NCBI GenBank assembly: GCA_031179305.1
Contig: JAPSHX010000020.1
Span: 1 to 64,000 of the forward strand
Direction: 5' to 3'
Length of the DNA stretch: 64,000 nucleotides
Origin: Paenarthrobacter sp.
GTDB taxonomy: Bacteria > Actinomycetota > Actinomycetes > Actinomycetales > Micrococcaceae
In this document: piece after piece, positions 17,201 to 26,659 of the stretch
How the letters are laid out: every line of letters starts with the position of its first letter
How positions within the stretch are numbered: position 1 is the first letter of the stretch
Position numbers and translations under genes: made by a program
Notes under the pieces: generated by a model
Seen by the model: the letters and a program-made list of their open reading frames with translations, nothing else
What the model was told of the DNA's origin: nothing
The model's database searches: none

Positions 17201-17363
17201 CACCATGCTGGCTTGGCTAAAGGACCACGCAACTCCCATGGTCACAACGCCCGGCCCCACCAACGGTGAAACCACTATCTGGTACGTGGATCCCACTGCC
17301 CTTGATGCAGCTGCTGCGGCCAACATCGGAGTGCCTTCCAAAGACTTCGGGACGGAAAGATAA
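14298..17363 (+). CDS. Flippase (MOP/PST-type) fused to PMT-type membrane glycosyltransferase
   Basis: 1021 residues, two membrane modules in one frame. Residues about 35-475 form some 12-14 hydrophobic segments resembling polysaccharide flippases (LMANMLGTADYTQFAAAAMI). A basic linker, RISRRRQVGRRSKSPGRRSK (about 480-500), is followed by a PMT/ArnT-like enzyme with the periplasmic acidic motif VWVDEMLYV near residue 550 and FFLHPPGYFLLEA. The C-terminal module is clearly paralogous to the stand-alone protein at 19318-20904 (shared FFLHPPG, LQLRW, GTSYLLLG and EEQ-YGY patterns). Such enzymes move sugars from polyprenyl phosphate to acceptors outside the membrane; fused to a flippase, it would couple export and transfer. 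GTG 14298 lacks a strong ribosome site; ATG 14337 is possible. Confidence 0.8.
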   Translation: MDLSEQAITTAAGMRHRAESRERTPDQDVNIAQNSGFLAVSAGLVGVVSYACTLLMANMLGTADYTQFAAAAMILGVVGIVANAMVPLPLSHVVAVHPAGSEERRNGVAFSVFVSCLAGAAAAAITGGVTLALATPVLAAAVALAAFVIFVVNAPAGWLQGELRFTWYAVSTIGEVVLRLIFSLLVIVMAWGAGGAVLGFVVGCLAPLVVPWSFYRDLRWRPRVLLEKWRWAETSDIASVLCVVSVLVGIDVVVVGFLDNGSAEAAGFQALATIAKGPVYVAAGTALVAFPLLRTPGVKVSAVLGASFASFGQLVVVAFAIIATAPPLMSGVIVPQKYHGSLGLLPWLAASGLGYAVLMVLATILLAMRAYRRCQIGLACACLLVIGGLWIGWQTNAVSGMAVGSAVGAVTAGLVLTLLARPVLASANPGKGTGRFAILALALIVVLAGAAHLHPLLWLLLAGISGVTVLAHQRGILPHKNDFRISRRRQVGRRSKSPGRRSKPESADISPLPAWVIRALSCNLTAFVAVVAGAFGVRALGLERGFEVWVDEMLYVRLGESVAAGEFPTLPDGPFFLHPPGYFLLEAGVVHIFGVTGEIIEVTLQLRWLNALMGAATVGLGFLLVRKLATPTAAWLTAVLLAFEPFILRNNSHAFLETSAMVPGLAGLLLLVSTKEPKSRLHSFLRLATAGLLLGYSILCKDFFFICTVAPVVAAMVWKKTYPWRQGLVVTAFGFVPYVIYLIVVAVHGHFPSWVWAKTNGLVRMSGVEKSTGFTSEGSPSILSRLVEQSGHFGTSYILLGLCPVVGLLLCFSHHAGRRLIGLAGLALGAAGAYSALFGTFEEQYGYGVMVAGAICSVLVVVEIRERYPRTRNTLAIISVCYVVLTVVLGLRTALTVDNGFVRANDWVQANLPADARISVTNSTGHFAYMHDPRFGIWPSAPLMKQNGVSYILTQSKPTSQGYGYANPTMLAWLKDHATPMVTTPGPTNGETTIWYVDPTALDAAAAANIGVPSKDFGTER

Positions 17364-17365
17364 AG

Positions 17366-18511
17366 ATGAGAGTTTTGCATTTGGGCTTTGAAGATCCGCG
17401 CATGCCCGGGGCAGGCGGGGGATCTGTGAGAACCCACGAGATCAACCGCCGACTGGCCACGAAAGGGTTCCACGTCACCGTGCTGACCACCCGCTATCCG
17501 GGCTGGCAGGAACGCGTGGAACACGGTGTGCACTATGTGCCCATCGGGTTCGGAACGGGCGGTAACCGCCTGTCCAGGCTGGTGGCGTATGTGGCCCGGC
17601 TGCCCTTCGAGGTTCGGAAGCGTCGGTTAATGGCTGACTTGGTGGTGGAGGATTTCTTCGCCCCGTTTTCCACCATGGCCGCTCCCCTCTGGACCAAGCG
17701 CCCCACCATTGGTGTTGTCCAGTGGCTTCATGCCAGGGATAAAGCCCGGCAGTACAAGCTGCCCCTGCATTGGATAGAGCGACTGGGCGTGCGGAAGCAC
17801 CGCAGGCTCATCGCGGTTTCGCAAGGCATTGGAGATCGGTTGAAAGAACTGAACCCGGACCTGCACGTGGACGTTATAAGCAATGGCGTAGATCCCGGAG
17901 TGTGGGACAACGAACCCCGGCTGGGGAAGGACGTCCTCTTCGTCGGACGCCTCGAGTACGGGCACAAGGGCTTGGATCTCCTTCTGGAAGCCTGGGCGCA
18001 GGCCTGCGAGAGGGTTGAGGGCAATCTGCTGATCGCAGGCACGGGCCCGGACGAGGAACGGTTGCGAGCATCAATCCAAGAGGCCGGTCTCTCCGAGCGC
18101 GTCCTGATGCTCGGGTGGCTGTCCGGGGACAAGAAGTTCCAAGCGCTCAGCGATGCCCGGCTTCTGGTGGTGCCTTCGCGGCACGAGACGTTCGGCTTGG
18201 TGGCCATCGACGCACTGGCAGCGGGTACTCCGGTTATTGCCTTCGATATCCCCTGCCTGAGAGAGATCATCCCGCCGGGGACGGGTTGGATCGTCGAGGC
18301 CTTCGATGTTCTGGCACTAGCCGATGAAATTGCCTCCCGTTACTCCCAAACGGGGCTGGAGCACGTGGCTGAGCAAGGGCGGAAGTTTGCCGCCGGTTAC
18401 AACTGGGACGCGCTCGCAGACAAGCAGGCGCAGGCCTATCACATGGCGCTCACAGAACTGAACAGCCCTCAACCCCGGCGGCCACAAGCCGACCACACCG
18501 AAAGGGCTTGA
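17366..18511 (+). CDS. Family 4 glycosyltransferase
   Basis: 381 residues beginning MRVLHLGFEDPRMPGAGGGS with the glycine-rich acceptor-site loop. The second Rossmann domain has VISNGVDPGVW, VGRLEYGHKGLDLLLEAW, IAGTGPDEERL and SRHETFGLVAIDALAAGTP, the conserved donor-binding EX7E block. Inverting or retaining specificity and the sugar cannot be read from sequence. It begins 2 bp after the flippase-PMT fusion stop and abuts the PIG-L deacetylase gene directly, so it is part of the same operon. Length is typical for GT4. Confidence 0.9.
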   Translation: MRVLHLGFEDPRMPGAGGGSVRTHEINRRLATKGFHVTVLTTRYPGWQERVEHGVHYVPIGFGTGGNRLSRLVAYVARLPFEVRKRRLMADLVVEDFFAPFSTMAAPLWTKRPTIGVVQWLHARDKARQYKLPLHWIERLGVRKHRRLIAVSQGIGDRLKELNPDLHVDVISNGVDPGVWDNEPRLGKDVLFVGRLEYGHKGLDLLLEAWAQACERVEGNLLIAGTGPDEERLRASIQEAGLSERVLMLGWLSGDKKFQALSDARLLVVPSRHETFGLVAIDALAAGTPVIAFDIPCLREIIPPGTGWIVEAFDVLALADEIASRYSQTGLEHVAEQGRKFAAGYNWDALADKQAQAYHMALTELNSPQPRRPQADHTERA

Positions 18512-19321
18512 ATGCCGCTCCGATCACGAATCGAACATTCAATGGCGGGCGACGCCCCCTGGCTGTTCCTGTCACCCCATCTTGATGATGCAGTCCTGTC
18601 ATGCGGTGCGCTTATTGAAGCCCAGGCCCAGGGGCGGCAGATCATCGTCGCCACGCTGTTCACTGAGGCACTGCCGTCACCCCACACCCGGGCAGCCCGG
18701 TCCTTCATGCGTCAATGCACCGTTCCGGACGCTGGTGAATTGTTCCAGGCCAGGCGGTCGGAGGACCGTGCCGTGCTGCGGGACATGGGAGTTCAATCCA
18801 TTCACCTTGGTGAAGTGGACGCGCTGTTTCGACGACGACGCAAGCCACCGGTGCTGGGAAGCAGCGCCTGGGAAAGGCTGCTCCCGGAGCTCACCCACCG
18901 CTATCCCACGTACCGGTTCGACATCGCGCTGGGAAGGATCGCCAAGGGTGATCGAGCACTCATCCGCCAACTCCGCTCTGACGTCGCCGGACTCATGGCA
19001 CAAACCCAAGCTGAGCTGTTGTTTTGCCCGGCAGGGGTGGGGAAGCATGTGGACCACCTGATCACCCGGGAGGTAGGCGAAGGACACCCGGAAAACGTGG
19101 TGATGTATTCAGACTTCCCCTATGACCTGGCTGGCGGCCCGGATAATAAGCACATGTCCAGGATGGGCTTTGTGCCGTGGGCCTGGGACACGGGACTCGA
19201 GGCAAAGCCCGGGCGGATCAGGCAATATCCCACGCAGGCAGATGCCCTGTTCCCCACCGGGGAGATTCCCGTGAAACCGGAAACTTACTTTGTGCCCGGA
19301 CTTATTACCGGCAGTGCATGA
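18512..19321 (+). CDS. PIG-L/LmbE family zinc deacetylase
   Basis: 269 residues. The zinc motif SPHLDDAVLSCGALI is at about residues 21-35 (the family's P-H-x-D-D) and the third ligand is in GVGKHVDHLITRE near residue 177 (H-x-x-H). Family members de-N-acetylate GlcNAc-containing substrates (for example MshB and GlcNAc-PI deacetylase). In this operon it probably modifies an amino sugar of the glycan rather than a mycothiol intermediate. The ATG starts the base after the preceding stop, and its TGA overlaps the next ATG by 4 bp. Confidence 0.88.
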   Translation: MPLRSRIEHSMAGDAPWLFLSPHLDDAVLSCGALIEAQAQGRQIIVATLFTEALPSPHTRAARSFMRQCTVPDAGELFQARRSEDRAVLRDMGVQSIHLGEVDALFRRRRKPPVLGSSAWERLLPELTHRYPTYRFDIALGRIAKGDRALIRQLRSDVAGLMAQTQAELLFCPAGVGKHVDHLITREVGEGHPENVVMYSDFPYDLAGGPDNKHMSRMGFVPWAWDTGLEAKPGRIRQYPTQADALFPTGEIPVKPETYFVPGLITGSA

Positions 19322-20904
19322 CGACTACTGGTGAGGCCGGTGAGGTATCCCGGCCGAGGAATCGAGCGCGGAAGTCTGCCCGTGCCTCACAGAGGGCGTT
19401 GCGGGGACACTTGTGGTTTGCAGTCCTTGTAGGTTTGTTGGCCGCGGTCTTCCGGATGTTCGGTGTTCAACGGGCCAATGACGTCTTCATTGACGAAGTA
19501 ACCTACGCAGATATTGCAAGGCAAATAGCGGATGGGCACATGCCATCAATCTTTGGCACCCCATTTTTCCTGCACCCTCCAGGCACATACGCCCTTAACG
19601 CTGTGGTCATCCGCGCGTTGGGCCTGGAAGGCCACTCCACCGATTTGGTGTTGCAGTTGCGCTGGGTCAATAGTGTCCTCGGAGCAGTTGCGGTGGTTAT
19701 CTGTTTCCTGTTGGTTCGCCGTTTAGTGGGTGTTGGACCTGCTGTTGTGGCTGGCGTCATCCTGGCCAGTGACCCGTTTGTCCTTCGCATGGATGGGCGG
19801 TTGATGATGGAAACTCCAGCCGGCATGGGAGTCCTATCGGGATGGTTATTGGTCCTGTTGCTGCTCGATCGTACGCCGGGACGGAGCCGTTTATGGCTTG
19901 AAATCAGCGCCGGAATTGTCTTCGGACTGGCCATCGTTATGAAAGACATGACTGCAGTGTTCACTGTGGTTCCGTTACTTGCCGCGGTGGTCTGGCGCAG
20001 GACAGTGCCCCTCCAAACAGCCTTGCGAATCCTCGCATGCTCCACAGTTCCCTATCTGATTTATCTGGGTTTGATCGCCGCCAGCGGGCTGTTTCCGCAG
20101 TTCATGGAACAGAAATCGGTGGGTGTCCTACGAATGATGGGCGTCGTTCAGATGACCGGATTCAACTCAGTCCACAGCGTGAGCCTCGCAGAGCGGCTCC
20201 TTGACCTGGCTGGCCGCTTCGGCACCAGCTATCTGCTTCTGGGGCTTTCCATCGTGGCGGGAGCAGTGACTGCTATGTCTCCGCTGGTGGAACGGCGGGC
20301 AATTGGTTTGTTTTCGCTTGTTACCGGCTTGGTGGGTCTCTACTCCGTCTTCTTCGGGGCGGCAGAGGAACAATTTGGCTACTGTGTGGTGCTGGCTGCC
20401 CTGGTCTCGGTGCCCGTAGCCGCTGTGATGGTGGTGAAATGGCGGCCCCGCCTCAGGGGGATCGTCATGGCCGCCACAGTAATCATGACCATGCTCAGTC
20501 TTTTTCTGGGTGTTCAGGCAAGATCAGTAGTCGATGACGGGCTTGTCCGTGCTCGGGAGTGGATGAACGCCGAATTGCCGCCGTCCTCCAAAGTGGGTTT
20601 GACGTCAGTAACCGGTGAGTTCGCCCTTATGCCGCATGAGGGGTGGGAGGTCCTGCCATCCTTGCAGTCTCTGCACGACCGCGATGCCCAGTATGTCCTG
20701 ACACAGGGGAGGCAATTGAGCGAGGGATACGGCTTCGCTGCACCTGAGTTCCTGGACTGGCTGCAGGACAACGCCCAACCGGTTTTCACCTTCAGGGGAC
20801 CGACTTCAGGCGACACCGTTGTGTGGCAATTGGACCGCGCAAAGCTGGACGCTGCAGTCGCAGGAGGGCTGAATTTCCCTCCCGTGAGCGGCGGATACCC
20901 GTGA
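19318..20904 (+). CDS. PMT/ArnT-type membrane glycosyltransferase
   Basis: 528 residues with about 10-12 hydrophobic segments. The short basic cytoplasmic N-terminus is followed by an extracytoplasmic loop with VFIDEVTYADIA (acidic motif near residue 60) and FFLHPPGTYALNA. It is a paralogue of the C-terminal half of the 14298-17363 fusion, with matching LQLRW, GTSYLLLGL and EEQFGYCV landmarks. It probably transfers a sugar from polyprenyl phosphate to a surface acceptor. The ATG overlaps the PIG-L stop (ATGA). The tail, after the last membrane helix (about residues 395-528), is a soluble domain with the same MLAWL/FLDWL-type ending as the fusion. Confidence 0.85.
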   Translation: MTTTGEAGEVSRPRNRARKSARASQRALRGHLWFAVLVGLLAAVFRMFGVQRANDVFIDEVTYADIARQIADGHMPSIFGTPFFLHPPGTYALNAVVIRALGLEGHSTDLVLQLRWVNSVLGAVAVVICFLLVRRLVGVGPAVVAGVILASDPFVLRMDGRLMMETPAGMGVLSGWLLVLLLLDRTPGRSRLWLEISAGIVFGLAIVMKDMTAVFTVVPLLAAVVWRRTVPLQTALRILACSTVPYLIYLGLIAASGLFPQFMEQKSVGVLRMMGVVQMTGFNSVHSVSLAERLLDLAGRFGTSYLLLGLSIVAGAVTAMSPLVERRAIGLFSLVTGLVGLYSVFFGAAEEQFGYCVVLAALVSVPVAAVMVVKWRPRLRGIVMAATVIMTMLSLFLGVQARSVVDDGLVRAREWMNAELPPSSKVGLTSVTGEFALMPHEGWEVLPSLQSLHDRDAQYVLTQGRQLSEGYGFAAPEFLDWLQDNAQPVFTFRGPTSGDTVVWQLDRAKLDAAVAGGLNFPPVSGGYP

Positions 20905-22226
20905 GAAGCATGCTTCGTGTTGCATTGGTGTTCATAACAACATCTGTAATCGTCGGCTGCAGTGGGGCGACCCAGCCGGCGCCGGAGCACATGTATTTCG
21001 GTGTTCTGGGCGCCACATGCACCTCCGCACGCCTCGCTGCACTTCACGATGCCGGAGTTTCCGTCGTGGAGTTACCTTTGGCATGGGATCGGTACCAGCC
21101 GGGAGCCGGACGAGTGGACCATCATTACGTTGCAGAGGTTCGTGAACGCCTCAACAGTTGCCGTGGGGCCGGTATGGCCGTGGTTCTGTCCCCGGGCCTG
21201 CATTACCCGCCTGATTGGGTAAGAGGTCTGGCCGGAGGTGTGCTGAGGGGAAGCGGCGGCGGAGTCCCAAAGGAGGAGGGGGCCGAGCTCGTATTCAGTG
21301 CCGCGGCGAGGGATGCGGCGCAAAAGTACTTGGCCCTTGTTGCGTCGGACCTAGGGTTTGAGGGCATAACAGCAATACGAGTCGGGACGAATGCCAGCGG
21401 GGAGTTGGGATACCCAGGGCCCGGTGACGGTGGAAATGAACGCGAGTACTGGGCATTTGGTGACGCTCCCCAGTACGGCATCGGTTTGGCAGAGGGCGTT
21501 GCGCCTTCCCCCATGCCGGGGTGGATTCCGGGTTCCAGTTCATGGCATGGGCGGCCGGTAACTGCCGAGCAGGTCCAACGGTGGTGGGACTGGTATTCCG
21601 GATCTACGGTGGACGCAGCCGTATGGCAGATAAGCGAGCTACGGAGACTTGGCTATCAAGGGCGCGTGCATGTTCCGGTAGCGGGCCGCGGAGTCTTGCT
21701 GAAAGACAAAGCAAAAGCCATAGAAGGAGGCTTGGATGGCCGGGCCAATCCGGACGGCGCCCAGGAACGCGGCTTGGACTATTCTGCTCAGTTCGCTGCG
21801 CTCGCAACGTTGCCGGGCGTGGACGTGGACTTCACCGGCTTGGATGACGTGTCGGCCGTGAGAGCGGCCGCTGCCGTGCCCCGGCAAGACAGGTGCCTCC
21901 CCGACGACGACGAGAGCGTGCTGATGGATGACGTCTCACAGTGGTCCTCCCATAGGTACACGAGCGCCTTGGCCCGGCGAGCCGGGCTGGGACTGGTCGG
22001 GGAGAATCCTGGTCCTCCCGATGCACCATTCACCGGCGGCTCACCGCAATCACACAGCATTGGCGAACAACTGCGTACGGCTCCGGGGTACGCCGTGGAA
22101 TGTGGGATGACGACGTTCCTTTTTGGCTTCGAAGAGAACCTCTTTGATGAGGAAGGCAACGGTCTCAGCACGGAGGACTACAAACAAGTCATCCAGCAGC
22201 TGAAGTCCGCGGCCAGGTCACTCTGA
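20901..22226 (+). CDS. Lipoprotein with glycosidase-like (beta-galactosidase/GH-A type) barrel
   Basis: 441 residues from a GTG overlapping the preceding stop. The lipobox VIVGC (Cys 20) predicts a membrane-anchored lipoprotein. The rest resembles a TIM-barrel glycoside hydrolase of clan A: VVELPLAWDRYQPGAGRVD near residue 60 (the E/W/WD-x-x-P strand), then GITAIRVGTNASGELGYPG near 155, where Asn-Ala-Ser-Gly-Glu is in the place of the acid/base Glu, and later VDVDFTGLDD and TFLFGFEENLFDEEGN. Family assignment (GH42-like) is tentative. As the last gene of the glycan operon it may trim or remodel the product outside the membrane. Its 3' end overlaps the convergent REC-GGDEF gene by 9 bp. Confidence 0.7.
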   Translation: MRSMLRVALVFITTSVIVGCSGATQPAPEHMYFGVLGATCTSARLAALHDAGVSVVELPLAWDRYQPGAGRVDHHYVAEVRERLNSCRGAGMAVVLSPGLHYPPDWVRGLAGGVLRGSGGGVPKEEGAELVFSAAARDAAQKYLALVASDLGFEGITAIRVGTNASGELGYPGPGDGGNEREYWAFGDAPQYGIGLAEGVAPSPMPGWIPGSSSWHGRPVTAEQVQRWWDWYSGSTVDAAVWQISELRRLGYQGRVHVPVAGRGVLLKDKAKAIEGGLDGRANPDGAQERGLDYSAQFAALATLPGVDVDFTGLDDVSAVRAAAAVPRQDRCLPDDDESVLMDDVSQWSSHRYTSALARRAGLGLVGENPGPPDAPFTGGSPQSHSIGEQLRTAPGYAVECGMTTFLFGFEENLFDEEGNGLSTEDYKQVIQQLKSAARSL

Positions 22227-23138
22227 GCGGAGGGCATCGGCCAGGGACACCCGGTTCCGGCCGGAGGCTTTCGCTGCGTAGAGGGCAAGGTCGGCTTCCC
22301 GCAAAAGCTGCTCGGTCCCGGCGCGGTGCCCCTCCGTAAACGCGGAGATGCCCGCACTGATGGTCAGGACGCCGTCGGGATCGCCGGAGTGCTCGATCCG
22401 CAGGGATTGCACAGCAGACCGAACACGCTCCATGACCATTCGAGCGCCGGGAGCCTGCTGATCCCGCAGGACCAGCAGGAATTCCTCGCCGCCGAACCTG
22501 TACACGGCATCGGATTTCCGGACCTCGCCAGCCAGCGTCGAGGCAATGGCAACCAGTGCGGCGTCCCCGGCCTGATGGCCGTAGATGTCGTTGTAGCTCT
22601 TGAAGTTGTCCACATCCACCATGGCCAGGCAGTAGTTGTGCGCAGTCACGCCCCCTCCGTGCAGGGCGCCCAGATCTTCGGCCAACTTCAGCCGGTTGTG
22701 GAGCTTTGTAAGGGGGTCCGTGCGAGCCTGGTCACTCAGCGCGGAACGGTACCGGGCCAGATCTGCATGCAAAGAGGTGATGCGCTGGGCAGCCAGGAGC
22801 CTGATGTGCAGGCTGAACGGATCCAGGGGCTTGGTGACATAGTCGTCAGCTCCGGCTTCCATTCCGGCCAGTACGTCTTTCCGGGAACCGTGCGAGGTCA
22901 CCAGGATCACGTAGGTATACCGGTCCTCTTCGGCCGCCCGAATGGCACGGCAAAGATCCAGTCCGTTGAGGCCGGGCATCATCAGGTCGGTCACAACAGC
23001 TTCCGGGCTGTGCTCCTTATAGAGCTGCCATGCCGAGTCGCCGTCGACGGCCACGATGCACTCGTGGCCGGACTGCTCGACGGCGGCCTTGGTGATCATC
23101 CGGGAGATCTGGTCGTCGTCAGCGATGAGAATTTTCAC
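22218..23138 (-). CDS. Response regulator with GGDEF output (diguanylate cyclase)
   Basis: 306 residues: receiver domain 1-120 ([10 protein letters not shown] opening with acidic cluster, phospho-acceptor Asp in VVTDLMMPGLNG near 51, switch Lys in VTKPLDPF) and a GGDEF domain 140-300 with GGEEFLLVLRD near residue 218, an active GG(D/E)EF form. It should make cyclic-di-GMP when phosphorylated. The GTG at 23138 has a GGGAG ribosome site and overlaps the TGA of the hybrid kinase gene, so that kinase is the obvious partner. Confidence 0.92.
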   Translation of the reverse strand: MKILIADDDQISRMITKAAVEQSGHECIVAVDGDSAWQLYKEHSPEAVVTDLMMPGLNGLDLCRAIRAAEEDRYTYVILVTSHGSRKDVLAGMEAGADDYVTKPLDPFSLHIRLLAAQRITSLHADLARYRSALSDQARTDPLTKLHNRLKLAEDLGALHGGGVTAHNYCLAMVDVDNFKSYNDIYGHQAGDAALVAIASTLAGEVRKSDAVYRFGGEEFLLVLRDQQAPGARMVMERVRSAVQSLRIEHSGDPDGVLTISAGISAFTEGHRAGTEQLLREADLALYAAKASGRNRVSLADALRSE

Positions 23139-26100
23139 AGTGCTCCCGGAGAGTGTGCTTCAGTAAGTGTCTGCTCGAGTGCCTCGTCCACGAGGGCAAG
23201 TTCAGTGCGCAATTGGCCCAGCAGCAGCGGTCCGGAAGCTCCCAGTCCAGGTCCTGCGTCGCGTCCGAGCCGATCCAGTTCCTTGCATAGGGCGGCAGCG
23301 CCCACAGCTCCAATATTGGCGGCCGCACCCGCGAGTTTGTGTGCTGCCGCTTCCACATCCGCGGCTTGTCCGTTTTCCAAAGCAGCACGCAAGGTGTCCA
23401 CGGCTCGTTGGGAATCCTGTCGGAAAGCTCTGACGGCTTCGGGCAACAGGCCCAAACCGTCGGCCGGTCCAAGTTCGCGCAGGATCTGCAGCCGCTCGAG
23501 CTCAAGAACAACAGGATTCGACGCCGGTGCTTCCGCCTGCTGTTGCGCTACGTCCGCAACAGCTGCGGCACCCAACCCTCCTTCCGCCGTCGACGTTTGC
23601 GGTACCCAGCGGGACAGGACTTCAGCGAGTTTGGCCAAATCCACGGGCTTGCTGATGTAGTCGTCCATGCCCGCGGCGAAACAGCGCTCGCGGTCTTCAT
23701 CCAGCGCGCCGGCCGTCATGGCGATGATGGGTATTCGGGCGGAGTGACCGTTGCGGGCGCGGATGGCCCGGGTTGCATCGAAGCCGTCCATGACGGGCAT
23801 ATGGCAGTCCATGAGCACTGCCGCGTACGCGCCGGTCAGTGCAGCGGAAACGGCTTGTTCGCCGTCTTCCACGATGTGTACCTCGTAGCCGAGGCGGTTT
23901 GCCATGCCGCGCGCCACTAGCTGGTTCACTTCGTTGTCCTCGGCCACCAGGAGCTTTCCGAGCCGTGGCACGGGATCGGCCGCTTCAACTGGGTGTGCCA
24001 ATGGCTGAGGGGATGGCATGCCAGCGGTCTTTGTAGCCAGGACACGCAATAGACGGTTATAGAGTTCGGAGCTGCGGACGGGCTTTGTGAGGTATTCGCG
24101 AATTCCGGCCGATGTGAGGTCGCTCCTTTCCACCTGCATGGTGGAGGTCAGCAGGATGATCCCCGGGCCGCCGGAACCGTTGCTCTCGTCCTTGATGTTG
24201 CGGGCAAGCTGGAGGCCGTCGATGTCGGGCATGCACATGTCCACCACGGCGATGTCGTAGGGGTGGCTGGACAGGGCCGCGGACCGGAACTCGTCCAGTG
24301 CGGACGCGGCGTCGGCAACCGAGAGGGGAAACATTCCCCAGCTGGCTAGTTGCGTTTCCAGCACCAGGCGGTTGGTGGCGTTGTCGTCCACCACCAAAAC
24401 CCTGCGTCCGGCCAGGCTGGCAGGCAAAGCTTCCGTGTCCGAGGCTGCCGGGCCAACGGGGAGATCAAGGTCAAACCAGAACCTGCTGCCGACTCCAACC
24501 TCGCTGTCCAGGCCGATCCTCCCACCCATGACTTCCGTGAGGCGCCTGGAGATAGCCAAGCCCAGTCCCGTCCCTCCGTAGCGGCGTGTGGTGGAGGCGT
24601 CCGCCTGGGCGAAGGATTCGAAGAGTCTCTGGTGATTTTCGGCGGTGATGCCAATGCCGGTGTCTCTGACCTCGAAGCGCAACGACGCCTTGGCAGCGTC
24701 CTGGGCAAGAACGGAGATCTGGACTTCCACTTCACCGGAGGGAGTGAACTTGACCGCGTTGGAAGAGAGGTTCAGGAGGATTTGGCGGATGCGGCCGGCG
24801 TCTCCCATCAGGCGAGCGGGAACGTCCGGGTGGCAGTAGGAGATGAGCTCCAGGTTCTTTCCCTGCGCAGCTTCCACAACCAGTCCCGCTACTTCTTCCA
24901 CCAGGGCCCGGGGGTCGAAGACGTTGATGTCCAGGTCCACTTTCCCGGCTTCGAGTTTGGAGAAGTCGAGGATGTCGTTGATGAGGGTCAGCAGGACCTC
25001 GCCGGCGCCCTTCACTCCTTGGGCGTACTGCCGTTGGCCTTCGCTCAGGGGCGTGTCCATCATGAGGGAGGTCAGGCCGATCACCGCGTTGAGGGGAGTC
25101 CGGATTTCGTGGCTCATGGTGGCCAGGAACTCGGACTTGAGGCGGCTGGCCTCCAGGGCTGCTTCCCGTGCTGCGAGTAGTTCTTTCTCGGCAGCCTTGC
25201 GTTCCGTAATGTCGCGGGAGATGGTGGCGACGCCGCGGATGCCGGATTCACCCCGAACAGGAGAAAGTGTCACGGACACGGGGATAACCTCTCCGTCACC
25301 GCGTAGACGCTGGCTTTCGTAGTTCTGCACGTCGCCGCTTTGGGCGGTGACCTCCAAGGCTTGGCGTTCGCTCTCGAACAGGTGCTGAGGAACGAAGAAG
25401 TCACCTTTACGGCCAATGGCTTCCGACGCAGGATAGCCGAAGATGTGTTCGGCACCAGGGTTCCAGCTGGTGATCACGCCGTCGGGGGTTTCGCCGATGA
25501 TGGCGTCGCCGGAGGAGTTGACGATCGCCCCGAGTCCCTCAAGCTCGGCGGTGCGTTGGGCCACCTTTGACTCGAGTTCGCGCGTCAGCGTCACATTTTC
25601 GACGACGATCAGCACCTGCCTCACTATGACGAAAACAATCACCACGAGACCGGTGATCAACAGGATGCGGTCTTCGCCGATGGGGCGGCTGCGGGAGAAG
25701 AACACGGCACTGAACACAGGCACGTAGGGGAGGAGTTCGAGGGCCGCGGCGTAGGCTCGGCCGTCTTTTTGCGTTGCCCCGGATTCGGGGAGCAAGGGGC
25801 TGAGTCCCACCAGCAGGAAAGCGAGTACCCAACCAAGGGTCAAGGGGGAGCCAGTGACACCCGTGATGCCTTGGATGGTGAAGCTCATGTACGCCAGGTC
25901 TGTAATGGCGAGGATCCAGAAGCCAAGTCCCATGCTCAGCCATGGCAGCCGGCGGCCGCGGGCTGCGCGCATGGTCAGGACGATTACCACGGAAACCATG
26001 AAGACATCTGCGATGGGGTAGGCCATCTGTGTCATGTGGGCAATGGCGTCCTGGTCCGTAGCTCCGGCCAGGGGGCCCAGCACGGAGCTCCAGGCAATGA

Positions 26101-26569
26101 AGAACGTGGAGCTTGCCACCACTCCTGCGTCCAGGATGCTGCGGCGAAGCGAAATACGCAGTCCTTGCCCTTTTGATAGCAGCACCAGCCCGATGGAGGT
26201 GGGCAGCGCGTACCAAACGAAGCCGATGTCCGCGAAGGACGGGAACGGGTACTGGTGGTTCAGGGCGATGCCATTGATGGTCCATACCGTCTGGCCGGCG
26301 CTCCAGATGGTCAGGCCCGCCACGATGAACCAGCGGCCGGAGTTATTGTCCCGACGCCTCAAGGCAGCGAGGGTGTGGGTGGTCAGCGCGGTGAGTGCGG
26401 CGAGAAGGATGGCCAAGTCACCGGCGAGTTGCGCCGTCGTCGTTCCTACTCCGCTTGCCAGCCCGAAAGCCAGCAGCACCAAACAAACCGCAGCGGGCAC
26501 CAGAAAGAGTGGCCAAACCTGCTGCAACGACGAGCGCACTGGAAGAACCCCGTGCTTCACTCCTGCCAC
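23135..26569 (-). CDS. Hybrid sensor histidine kinase (membrane sensor, PAS, HisKA, HATPase, two REC, Hpt)
   Basis: 1144 residues. The first 310 hold about 8-10 hydrophobic segments in a 7TM/MASE-like sensor. A PAS domain follows (about 345-465), then HisKA with [14 protein letters not shown] (His near 486), an ATPase ([15 protein letters not shown]), receiver 1 (Asp in [11 protein letters not shown] near 776), receiver 2 ([12 protein letters not shown] near 919) and a C-terminal Hpt domain ([13 protein letters not shown], His near 1078). This is a complete BarA/ArcB-style phosphorelay in one chain, able to pass phosphate to the coupled REC-GGDEF regulator. GTG 26569 is chosen for its upstream AAGGTAGGGG; an in-frame extension to 26689 would run into a palindromic repeat. 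Confidence 0.9.
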   Translation of the reverse strand: MAGVKHGVLPVRSSLQQVWPLFLVPAAVCLVLLAFGLASGVGTTTAQLAGDLAILLAALTALTTHTLAALRRRDNNSGRWFIVAGLTIWSAGQTVWTINGIALNHQYPFPSFADIGFVWYALPTSIGLVLLSKGQGLRISLRRSILDAGVVASSTFFIAWSSVLGPLAGATDQDAIAHMTQMAYPIADVFMVSVVIVLTMRAARGRRLPWLSMGLGFWILAITDLAYMSFTIQGITGVTGSPLTLGWVLAFLLVGLSPLLPESGATQKDGRAYAAALELLPYVPVFSAVFFSRSRPIGEDRILLITGLVVIVFVIVRQVLIVVENVTLTRELESKVAQRTAELEGLGAIVNSSGDAIIGETPDGVITSWNPGAEHIFGYPASEAIGRKGDFFVPQHLFESERQALEVTAQSGDVQNYESQRLRGDGEVIPVSVTLSPVRGESGIRGVATISRDITERKAAEKELLAAREAALEASRLKSEFLATMSHEIRTPLNAVIGLTSLMMDTPLSEGQRQYAQGVKGAGEVLLTLINDILDFSKLEAGKVDLDINVFDPRALVEEVAGLVVEAAQGKNLELISYCHPDVPARLMGDAGRIRQILLNLSSNAVKFTPSGEVEVQISVLAQDAAKASLRFEVRDTGIGITAENHQRLFESFAQADASTTRRYGGTGLGLAISRRLTEVMGGRIGLDSEVGVGSRFWFDLDLPVGPAASDTEALPASLAGRRVLVVDDNATNRLVLETQLASWGMFPLSVADAASALDEFRSAALSSHPYDIAVVDMCMPDIDGLQLARNIKDESNGSGGPGIILLTSTMQVERSDLTSAGIREYLTKPVRSSELYNRLLRVLATKTAGMPSPQPLAHPVEAADPVPRLGKLLVAEDNEVNQLVARGMANRLGYEVHIVEDGEQAVSAALTGAYAAVLMDCHMPVMDGFDATRAIRARNGHSARIPIIAMTAGALDEDRERCFAAGMDDYISKPVDLAKLAEVLSRWVPQTSTAEGGLGAAAVADVAQQQAEAPASNPVVLELERLQILRELGPADGLGLLPEAVRAFRQDSQRAVDTLRAALENGQAADVEAAAHKLAGAAANIGAVGAAALCKELDRLGRDAGPGLGASGPLLLGQLRTELALVDEALEQTLTEAHSPGAL

Positions 26570-26659
26570 TGAACCCCTACCTTCAAAAGTGGCCCCACCA
26601 AAAGCGAACAACGCGTCTAGCCTGCGCTGAGGAGAGCATACGCCGAAAATCCCATGTAA

